Shown here piece by piece: positions 1 to 7,987 of a DNA stretch of 64,000 nt. Every line of letters begins with the position of its first letter. The first letter of the stretch is position 1. The stretch is from NCBI GenBank assembly GCA_037892935.1, contig JAYXKI010000002.1, positions 2,418,001-2,482,000 of the forward strand, in the 5' to 3' direction. This stretch comes from Phlebopus portentosus (taxonomy: Eukaryota; Basidiomycota; Agaricomycetes; Boletales; Boletinellaceae). The notes beneath the pieces were generated by a model. That model did not search any database, was not told where the DNA came from, and saw nothing but the letters and a program-made list of their open reading frames with translations. The position numbers were made by a program, and so were the translations under genes.

Positions 1-850
1 TCTCTTCGCTCGACAGTGGGGACTCACATTCATCAGGGCAACGGATGAACTTAACTGTTCCTAACCTCCAATCAATTTCAGGATTATGCTTCGTCAACCA
101 GTCATGTCCAAGGAAGATGTTGCTTGACGCTAAAGATGTCACTGCCAGTCGAATCTCTTCCTCATGTTTCCCAAAGAACATTTGTGTGACTACGTATTCC
201 TTAATCAATCCAGCCTCGTTGCTTGTTCCGTCAGCATTGAAGACTGGTCTAGGCCGAATGTACCTTTGGGTGGGGAAACCATACCGTTTGACAAAACCTT
301 CATCGATACATGAGCCCGTGCACCCTGAGTCGATTAGTGCATGAGCATCAATGAAGTTTTCCTCTTCGAGTAGGGGATTTGACAAGTCTACTTCGTCATC
401 CCCTGCTACCTTCGGGTGCACGATGCTAACGAAGGCGTCCAACTCCTTTCCTCCCGCCCGTCGCACGAACTGATCTGCGTCCACAATGCCCTCGCGCCAT
501 ACCTCAGCCACGCGTCTGCCTACTACATCCCACACTGCTTCAGTGACGTTCGCCTGAGCAACAACATTCTCGCGGTAAGGTGCTTCCGCCACAACCTCAT
601 TTTTTATAGCGGTTTGATTCCGCTCTTCCTCTCTCAATTTGCCTGCTTGCGCATCTGTTCTTCTGACAAATAAATCTTCATAAACTTTGAAGTCATCATT
701 GTCATCTTCAGATTCATCTGGCAGTACATCGGTAAGGATCTTCCGAAGGATGAAACCATCACTGGTATTCGCATCTTGGTATTGTACAACAGGACAATTA
801 TATTTTAATGAGTCCAACGAAAAGAGTCCTTTAGGAGACCGACCAGTCAT
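1..850 (-). CDS. pol: Retrotransposon Pol, aspartic protease part (partial)
   Basis: The frame is open from the gag overlap to the window edge and is -1 relative to gag. The first ATG is at 850, 8 nt beyond the gag stop. The polypeptide carries ALIDSGCTGSCID, the D-S-G active site of a retropepsin (codons about 323-340), and further on NIFLGHDWLTKHNPEIDWR, the typical end of chromovirus proteases. Reverse transcriptase and integrase would follow outside the window. Expression could be by -1 frameshifting at 877-883, or by termination-reinitiation at the ATG. No stop is seen in the visible part, so this copy is not obviously dead. Confidence 0.85.
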   Translation of the reverse strand, partial: MTGRSPKGLFSLDSLKYNCPVVQYQDANTSDGFILRKILTDVLPDESEDDNDDFKVYEDLFVRRTDAQAGKLREEERNQTAIKNEVVAEAPYRENVVAQANVTEAVWDVVGRRVAEVWREGIVDADQFVRRAGGKELDAFVSIVHPKVAGDDEVDLSNPLLEEENFIDAHALIDSGCTGSCIDEGFVKRYGFPTQRYIRPRPVFNADGTSNEAGLIKEYVVTQMFFGKHEEEIRLAVTSLASSNIFLGHDWLTKHNPEIDWRLGTVKFIRCPDECESPLSSEE

Positions 851-858
851 TCCGACGT

Positions 859-2313
859 CTACGCCTGGTCTTCTGGAAAACCCTCGCCCTCTATGAGTTC
901 TTCTAGCTCAGCAGGTACTGCTCGTACATCGACGTCGTCATCCTCTTCGAAGGAGGATTCCTTTGCTTGGCCGAGTTCCTCGAAGAGCACCTTTCTGTCT
1001 GCTGGGACGAAGGCCGCGATGATGGCCCGTATCGCTTCACGACCTCGCGGGCATTCCCTGATGTAGTGGCCTACCTGACCACACTTGTAACAAGCCCGTG
1101 TACGCCGCGCCTGGTTCATCATCACATCCATGGGTTGTCCTAAGCCTCCATACGTTACTCCCGTAGCATCGCGACGATCTTGAGCGGGGGGTACGAAAGG
1201 ACGAGCTGCTTGTTGAGGCGGCATAAAACGTCTCATTGGTGGTGCCGGAGCTGGTTTCACCACTGTCGAACTAATTGTCTTTCTCTGACGTTCGGCCATC
1301 AGGTCTCTGATCTGGCGCTCGACCCTGTCGACCTTGACGGCGGCCTTCTTGAATTCTTCGTACGACGTCGGTTCATTGGGCAATCTCATGACCCCTTCAA
1401 CAACCTTTGGGTTTAGCGCCCTCTTTAGGCGACTCATCAACCATTTGTCGTGTGCCTCTGTTGCTAGGCCAGCATCCACTCGACAAATGTCAAACTTGTT
1501 GAAAAACTCGTCGGCGTTGAGGTCTCCTTGGTACATCGCATCTAGTCGTTCGAAGGCCTTTTGGGATCTGGCAGGGTCATCGAACGAAGTGTCCAGCTTC
1601 TTTAAGAAGGCATCCCAGGCGTCCGTGAACGTCAGGTTGCCATCTGCATCGACTGCTCCACTGGTGTAACTCTCCGCCCAACGAGCCGCGGCACCACTCT
1701 TCATGTACGACAGGGCGAACATAATCTTACTCTTGTTCGTCCTGAACTCTGACTCAGATGCGTAGATGTAGAGGCGCAGCTCTCGCTTGAAGTCCACATA
1801 ATCGTGTTCGCCATCGAAGTCTCTTGGTTTAGCGACATGGACCTTCTTTGACACCTTTGATCCTTGGTTTGCACCTTCGCCTGCAGCTTGGAGCGCTAGT
1901 ACGACCGCCGTCGTGAGATCAGTCATCGCTTCCTTTGACAATGACATCTCGTGTTCTTCTTCTTCGTCTTCTTCTTCTTCACTCGGTATGAGCGGCGCTG
2001 GTTCTCGGAACTTTCCAAATGCCAGAGAAGGCTCGACAGTGGGAGCCAATGCTTGAGTGGTCGAACTCGATGGTTCTGGTAAGGGGGCCGTTGGTTGCGT
2101 CGGAGTAGGAGGTGAGGGCTCGTCTACGTCGCCTTCTTGTTTCACTCTCCAGTGGATGGACCTTCCTTCCCTCTGGGAGTACCACCTCTTGGCAGTCTCG
2201 TCCCACCAGGCGCCGAAGACTTGATTTCCTGCTTTGACGATATAATGTCCTCGTGAGGCGCTCCACCTAGAGTTCACAGGGAGGGCCACTCGTTGCTCGT
2301 CAGTTAGCTCCAC
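859..2313 (-). CDS. gag: Retrotransposon Gag polyprotein
   Basis: This 484-residue Gag forms the particle that packages element RNA. The N-terminal 110 residues are Pro/Ser-rich, followed by an acidic run (about 112-122). A retrotransposon-gag capsid region spans roughly residues 160-330, starting near KPRDFDGEHDY. A single zinc knuckle CYKCGQVGHYIREC (CX2CX4HX4C) lies near residue 410, with an acidic C-terminus. The ATG at 2313 follows a leader of about 415 nt from the LTR. The frame is uninterrupted. The stop at 859-861 overlaps the pol frame, which is -1 relative to gag; a G GGT TTT heptamer sits upstream at 883-877. Confidence 0.93.
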   Translation of the reverse strand: MELTDEQRVALPVNSRWSASRGHYIVKAGNQVFGAWWDETAKRWYSQREGRSIHWRVKQEGDVDEPSPPTPTQPTAPLPEPSSSTTQALAPTVEPSLAFGKFREPAPLIPSEEEEDEEEEHEMSLSKEAMTDLTTAVVLALQAAGEGANQGSKVSKKVHVAKPRDFDGEHDYVDFKRELRLYIYASESEFRTNKSKIMFALSYMKSGAAARWAESYTSGAVDADGNLTFTDAWDAFLKKLDTSFDDPARSQKAFERLDAMYQGDLNADEFFNKFDICRVDAGLATEAHDKWLMSRLKRALNPKVVEGVMRLPNEPTSYEEFKKAAVKVDRVERQIRDLMAERQRKTISSTVVKPAPAPPMRRFMPPQQAARPFVPPAQDRRDATGVTYGGLGQPMDVMMNQARRTRACYKCGQVGHYIRECPRGREAIRAIIAAFVPADRKVLFEELGQAKESSFEEDDDVDVRAVPAELEELIEGEGFPEDQA

Positions 2314-2717
2314 CTTGATAGGCTGGGGGTAGAACGGGGATCGGGATGCTGTTCGGGCGGGCCCGGCTTCGGATAATCAGCTCGTCTTTGAAATTGACGA
2401 CTAAACGAAAGGCTCCGAGGTAGATAATGAAGGAGATACTTGTCGACGACTGGACTCTATGCGTTACCCACGAGAAGGTTTGATGGGAGTTCCAGAGAAG
2501 GGTGATTCAGAGCGCCACGGTGATATGATTGGTTGATACTTCGGGTACTATCGGGTCACGTCGGAGTCAATCAGACTTCGACGGGCAAGATAGGGGTTTG
2601 TTGTCTGCACGGTAGGAACCGGGTTCCGTTCGATGTCGTCCTTCGAAGATATACTTCAGGGGACACGTCACAGGTGAGCGCTCGACGACAACGGGATCGG
2701 GCGTGAGCCAGAGGTAG

Positions 2718-2728
2718 GTCTTTCTATT
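2718..2728 (-). other. Primer-binding site, self-priming type
   Basis: One base after the LTR end, the minus-strand transcript reads AATAGAAAGAC. This is a perfect 11-nt reverse complement of GTCTTTCTATT at 2954-2944 in the same transcript, about 30 nt downstream of the LTR TATA box. In Tf1/sushi elements the first 11 nt of the mRNA fold back on the PBS and are cleaved to prime reverse transcription. I saw no convincing match to a tRNA 3' end here. Assignment to this mechanism is inference from the complementarity and spacing. Confidence 0.65.
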
Positions 2729-2862
2729 ATGTTAGGCGGACGGCTCAAGGACTGAGTTGAGGCAGGCCAACACAACAACAAATAAGCGTGGATGAGATAA
2801 TCCCAAACACGTCGTTCAGGTCAAGACAGCTAAGACGAGGCTTAAGTCCAGACCGTCGAACG

Positions 2863-2946
2863 CTATGTCGCAGTGAAGGTAAGTAAAATTCAGTAAACTA
2901 ATAATACAAGAGTAGATACCTATGTCGCAGTGAAGGTAAGTAAAAT
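2863..2946 (-). repeat. 27-bp direct repeat in the LTR
   Basis: An identical 27-bp unit occurs at 2863-2889 and 2920-2946 (period 57 bp), just downstream of the predicted transcription start of the retrotransposon. It could reflect slippage during reverse transcription or a small regulatory duplication. No function is evident. Confidence 0.85.
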
Positions 2947-2980
2947 AGAAAGACGAGGAAACGAACAAGTCAAACTATCT

Positions 2981-2990
2981 ACTTATATAG
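2981..2990 (-). promoter_or_regulatory. LTR TATA box
   Basis: Minus-strand CTATATAAGT lies in the LTR. It is about 30 nt upstream of 2954, where the self-primer complementarity begins, which is a normal TATA-to-start distance. If the element works like Tf1, transcription starts at or near 2954. Confidence 0.55.
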
Positions 2991-3239
2991 ACTTCGAGCA
3001 TGTGAAAGGTATACTCTAATAAGAAATCACATGATAAAGGAGTGGGATGATTAGTGAGCGTGGTAGAATGTCATGGAATGTTCTGGTGAAAGAATTAATA
3101 AGCATATAAGAAAAATAAAAGAAAAGGAAAAAGAATATTAAAATAAATGATGATGTAAGAAAAGAAAAGGAAAATGTTCGAGTCCTTACAGAGAGATTTT
3201 ATAGTGATCAAGTGGGAACCACATTACCACATGGATATA

Positions 3240-4303
3240 CTGTCATTTTCAGAATTGTTTAGAAAAGCAGATCACGTGAAAAATCGCTGCATCGGTATTT
3301 TTACATGGTGACTGGCAATTCCTAAGTACAGACTGTGCATTCCCACGGTCTCTCCTGCCTCATCCCAGTGATCGACACTTGTCGCACTTTTGAAGTTGAG
3401 TTTTGTCTTGATCTCGTGTCTTCTACAAAACAGAAAAAATCCTCAAAAAATGTGCGAAATATGTTTTCAGGCATGATGAACATGAATCCATAATTTTTTT
3501 TGCTGAAAACATTCATTTAAGTGTAAAATGCACTGTTTTTATACAGTATCTCAGGAATGAGAAACATCCTTAAGAATTTTTTCTGAACAAAACAAAGAAA
3601 TTTAGGTCAAACCTTGATTTCTGCAATGAAACTGACCAAAATTAGTAAACTCAAGGAGGAGATAGGAATATGGTCATGGGGAAAAGCTTTTGTGTGCCAT
3701 ATCTTTGTCTCCCAGCTGAATATTTTGTTGAATTTTGCAGATAAATATTCCTAACCGTCATCCAATCATCTAGGGATGTTTATTTATGCTGTTTTGTTCT
3801 GGTAATCAAAGAAGATGTGTCCACCTCAAATCTGTGTATATGCATCACGTGACTATACAGCCATCATCAAGGCATTTTATTTCATTAGAATACACCACAG
3901 ATTGCCCGAGTTTCCTTGATTTAGGACCTAATTAGGTTGATATCTGCATAATATGGCCCAGAATTGTGTTGTAGAGATGATTTACTAACATTTCAAAATT
4001 GTGGTCAGGTCCGTCCACTCAGAAAGTGAGACACTGAGATCGACGTAAATTACTAAAATTAGGCATGATTCAGACTCTGTCGAGTAAAAAAGTTGGCACG
4101 CGGAACTCATGGGAATTGCCAGTCACCATTTTACATGCATCTATGCACATACAGTATGGCATAATTTTCGACATTATACGAAGACATGGTATGGCTTTAT
4201 TGTGGAGAAAAATTAAGGTTTGTTAGGTTTTGGGGGGTTTTCTGAGGCGATGCAGCAATTTTTACGTGATCTGCTTTTCTAAACAATTCTGAAAACAGCA
4301 GTA
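3240..4303. mobile_element. Non-autonomous DNA transposon with split terminal inverted repeats
   Basis: About 60 bp at the left end (from 3240, CTGTCATTTTCAGAATTG) is repeated in inverted orientation at the right end (to 4303), with a few mismatches. A second inverted pair lies inside: GGTGACTGGCAATTCC near 3306-3322 and its complement near 4110-4126. On the left the two blocks are almost adjacent; on the right about 115 bp separates them. TA dinucleotides flank both ends (3238-3239 and 4304-4305), fitting a TA target duplication as in Tc1/mariner-like elements. The 1,064-bp element has no long reading frame, so it would depend on a transposase from elsewhere. The family is uncertain. Confidence 0.75.
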
Positions 4304-5597
4304 ATTGGACAAGTTCTCACAGGACCCATATGAGAACCAAGCATCCCTTCATAAATCCCGAGCCATAGGACCATGAATGTATTGAAGAAGCAATATTAAG
4401 AAGCAACAATACCTCAGAGCATGCATCTCATGCCTCTTCCTGCATGATTGTATTAGGTGGTAGCCTCACAGAGGGGTGAACCTGATACCAAATCAAGCAT
4501 CGTAGCCCCAACTAAAATATCTATACTAGATCTCACCGCTTGTCTGGGCCTATCTGGAGGGGACTACAGGCTGGAATAGATCAGCTAGGACAGTACTGAT
4601 TTAGTACATCTTGCCGATTGTATTATAGATAGAAATAGATTACCATTACCTTTGTGTTATCTGGGAGCCCTCACGTCTTCCTTCTCGATGCTGTCCACGA
4701 TAGATTGAATTATGTTGTCGACTACGGTTTTGTGGTTCCCGTGCGGCCTGTCGTCCCAGAATCGCATCAGCCGTCATCGTTGTTTCTCTAGCGTCTCCCA
4801 GTACACTTCCACAATCTGGTCATCCACTTGCTCCCCAGAATCCCCCCCCTCCAAATATGTCCGAGAGGGACGACTGACCCTTCCCACTCGTCATCATCGA
4901 CGTAAAGTTCATGAAATGGCTCATAATTATCTCTCCCAGCATGTAACCCGAATATCGGCTTCGCAGTGAAGTCGGGCTCCTGTTGGTTATACGGATCCGG
5001 CAAGAATCGAGCTCAGCACACAGACAAAAAACAACCAGATCCCAAAAGGCAGGATGCACTCTTCATTCTCGAGCCTCTCCAAATCACGTTTTGCGAAACT
5101 GACAGGCTGACTACCAAGGAATCTATACAGAACAAACAAACGAAACAAACGGAGGAAAACAACGTTATAAACATCCTCCTCTCATTGCGGAAAGCTGGGT
5201 AAAGCACCTTGTATGATTCGTCTGACATAGCTGCGCCACGATCCTATGCAAATTCTCTGAGGAAGCCAGGTTGACTAGGTCACCAGGGATGTCTGGAATA
5301 TGAGAATATGAGCTAGCTAGGTTGGACTTCATATTCAGCCAAGTATTCAGCATTTTCACCATACTCTCCTCGATATCTTATTTCCTAAATTTGAGCTTAT
5401 GGCAAGGCGAAGCACAAAAAAAGAGAAAACAGACACACCATATATTCTGACAGTGATGTTTCTACTGCTGGGCTGGTGCTCTTAAACAGAAGATTCGAGC
5501 CATCCAAGCCTAGTATGAACAAAATGGATATATTATGAGTTATATTCAAGAGTGAGGGAGTCGTGCTTCATATATGAGTAGAGACAATTGTAGTTAA
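4304..5597. other. Gene-poor tract with decayed coding remnants
   Basis: No convincing intact gene. On the minus strand at about 5003-4790 two frames look protein-like and meet at a run of eight G at 4842-4849 (read as C on plus). One frame contains DNYEPFHELYVDDDEWEG; the other continues EGGDSGEQVDDQIVEVYWET and stops near 4750. This resembles a frameshifted remnant of an unrecognised gene. Around 4480-4500 the minus strand reads TTTGGTATCAGGTTC, reminiscent of a tRNA-Met primer site of a copia-type element, but no LTR could be defined. The rest shows nothing I can assign. Confidence 0.4.
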
Positions 5598-7516
5598 TTA
5601 AATTTGATACGTAGCGTCCTCGAGAACTTCGGCCGGAATCCCTTGAGAAATCTCCCCGCACCCAAGACACCATCGTCCTGCATCATCGTACAAAGCAGCA
5701 ATTTGTCCTGCAGCGACTGCTATTTGCGGTTCCTCGAAAGTGATTATGATCGAACCGGGAGTCTGGGGGTATCTGTATGCAGGGTTTTGAATCAATGATC
5801 CGTACTAATTCGAGTTGCAATTTTTCCTAACCTTCTGACGGTGCAGGGAACGTCCGCATACGATGTCGAATTTGTACTCGCGCATTGAAGCCTCCGGTCT
5901 CATCAATAGCAGCTGGAACTTCATCCTGCCATATCCATCGGAAATCCTGGACCACAACGGCTGAACTATATAGGGCGGTATGATTCCTAGTTAACGGCAC
6001 AATCGTTTCGTGTTCAGCGAGACTAATACCTCAATTTGGATTTGACTTACGAGCCAGGAACCACGTAAATCGTATTGTACGAAGTATCTTTATGAGCGAC
6101 AAACATCGGCACAGGCTGCCCTCCAATCCTAGCTCCTTGGCCGATCGTGTACCTCCAGAGACCCTGATGTCTCCCGAGCTTTTTCTTGGTGAACATGTCA
6201 ATGATAGGACCAGGTTTTGGAGGGATGTACTGGGCTGTGAAAAATTTAAAGTAGCGAAAAATAAATGCTCGTTTTCAATACTCACAAAGGAAATCCTCAA
6301 ATTTTCTCTTCTTGCCCACGAAGCAAATACCCATGCTCTCTTTCCTATTCGCAGTAGGGAGCTTGTACTCCTCAGCAAGCTCCCGAACCTCGGTTTTCTT
6401 GAGATGCTGTAATGGGAAAAGACCTGATAACAAACGCAGGACGATGCTTTGGACTACCGGAGAGGAATACGGGAGCTAATTTCTCACCTTTCCTGAGAGC
6501 TGTTTCGCTGACGCTTGATAGATAATACGTTTGATCCTTTGTCCTATCGAGGGCACGGACTAATCTTGGTCGCAATTCACCTCTACGTGTAGCCTCGTCA
6601 CTACTCTTCGTAGCGAAAGGGGGAGGGTCTCGTGTCCATTCAACACCGGCATAATGACCTTTAGACGAGATCGTCAGGGAACTCGAATTAATTATGGAAA
6701 GCAGTGCTTACCAGTTGCCAGCCAGGCTGCTCCTTTCAGACCAATCATACGGTCCATCAGTGCACCAAATTTCACTTCTCTGAGAATATAAGCATAGAAT
6801 AGGACGAGAAACGAGATTAAGATAATGATTTTGCGTACCGGTTACACCATACGTCTGGATTTGGAGTCTGGCCCGCCTCCCATAGGCGTAATGACGGCTC
6901 GAATACGGAGGTCCAGTATTCTCGCGAAAGGTCGATCTGAATTCAGAAAAAATGAAAAGAAGGCGTGCACATCAGTCAACGTTTCGACACGGAGAAAATC
7001 TGAAAGAGAGCGAGAGGACAGCGTACCAATTCACAAGGCAACCCAAGCTGTCTGCACACAAGCCGCACGTCCTCCCAGTCTTTCTCCCATTCACATCCTC
7101 TATCCGTCCCAGACTCGTCACGCGTGTCCCAGTTCCGCATGTACACAGCTGAGAGGTCATAACCCTACACGAAACCAGATAACATGAGAGGAAACCATTC
7201 AAATTTTGTTTGTCCCGCTCACCCTTTCTGATAAGAGTCGAGCAGTCACAGAGGAGTCCACCCCTCCAGACATTGCTACAACGACTTCAAAAGATAAGAA
7301 AACACACAAATGAGTTTCACGGCAATAAGAGAAAGACATTAGAGCAGGAACCATACCTCGGTCACCTTTCTTCGGTCCGTACTCCCTCAAATTTAAGGTG
7401 GCAGAGTGCCACCTTCGATGTGCTTCATTCAAGGTTGTACGATAAGCTAGGACATCCTTCAGCAAAGCTCGTCGCAGCATGAGCATTGACTTTGTCGGGC
7501 GAAACTTCTCGGCCAT
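5598..7516 (-). CDS. SLM3: Mitochondrial tRNA-specific 2-thiouridylase (MTU1/Slm3, MnmA family)
   Basis: This enzyme thiolates the wobble uridine (2-thiouridine) of mitochondrial Lys, Glu and Gln tRNAs. The first coding exon (start at 7516, [12 protein letters not shown]) contains [11 protein letters not shown]. After an intron comes the PP-loop ATP site [16 protein letters not shown]. Further exons give [13 protein letters not shown], then [12 protein letters not shown] with the first catalytic Cys, LATGHYAGV, DQTYYLS, and [15 protein letters not shown] with the second catalytic Cys. The C-terminal beta-barrel has [20 protein letters not shown] and ends at 5598. At least eight short introns are needed. 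The N-terminus [17 protein letters not shown] is basic and could serve as a mitochondrial presequence; the exact start is the least certain point. Confidence 0.9.
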
Positions 7517-7987
7517 AAATGTAAAGTTTGTGTGTCGGCACGTGACCGTCATAATTCTCAAAAATAATAAAAATACAGTAGAATCCGAATCCATTCATTG
7601 ATTCATTTTGGGTTGGAGAACGACGAAAAAAAAGGTCACATCGTGCCGCACAAATCTCAGATAACACAGGACGTTAGGCTCGTAGGACGAACAGCCATAG
7701 AGCTTTTTGAGATTCCACGCTACTATCCTGGGGAACTACACAGCAAGAAAAGCCGAACTGCGTTTAAAAGAATAATTTATGCAACTTGAGCGGACGCTTT
7801 AGCAGATATGTACACGAAAGAGAAAAGAAAAATGAATCATATATCCACCATCCACCATCAAATCATGGGCAAAGCACACATTCAAACAATAAGGTATAAA
7901 ATAATACGTCCTCCACCTGAAGATCGTCGAACCGTCCGAGTCGCTATGTTGTATGTTACTATGTAGTACTCCGAGTAGTACTCCGAG
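7517..7987. other. Intergenic, MTU1 promoter and creC 3' side
   Basis: Between two co-directional minus-strand genes. A/T-rich with short direct repeats (AGTACTCCGAGT at 7966-7989, partly in the creC end). No RNA gene or reading frame I can support. Confidence 0.5.

Larger units (their letters stand above)
1..3190 (-). mobile_element. Ty3/gypsy LTR retrotransposon (chromovirus-like), 5' part
   Basis: This minus-strand LTR retrotransposon is cut by the left window edge. From right to left it shows a 5' LTR (2730-3190), an untranslated leader, gag (2313-859) and the start of pol with an aspartic protease (from about 850 to 1). Reverse transcriptase, RNase H, integrase and the 3' LTR would lie outside. 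Gag with one CCHC knuckle followed by pol in the -1 frame fits Ty3/gypsy. The leader-LTR complementarity fits the self-priming Tf1/sushi group. The visible frames carry no stops, so the copy may be young. The 5 bases outside the LTR (3191-3195, GAGAG) would be the target duplication, but the other copy is not visible. Confidence 0.9.
2730..3190 (-). repeat. 5' long terminal repeat
   Basis: On the minus strand the LTR begins TGTAAGG at 3190 and ends CCTAACA at 2730. These form a 7-bp inverted terminal repeat with one mismatch, and the length is 461 bp. A TATA box sits inside (2983-2989). A 27-bp direct repeat occupies 2863-2889 and 2920-2946, in what would be the transcribed R/U5 part. The boundaries are inferred from the TG/CA ends and the primer site directly behind the 3' end; the second LTR is outside the window, so they cannot be checked by alignment here. 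Confidence 0.75.
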
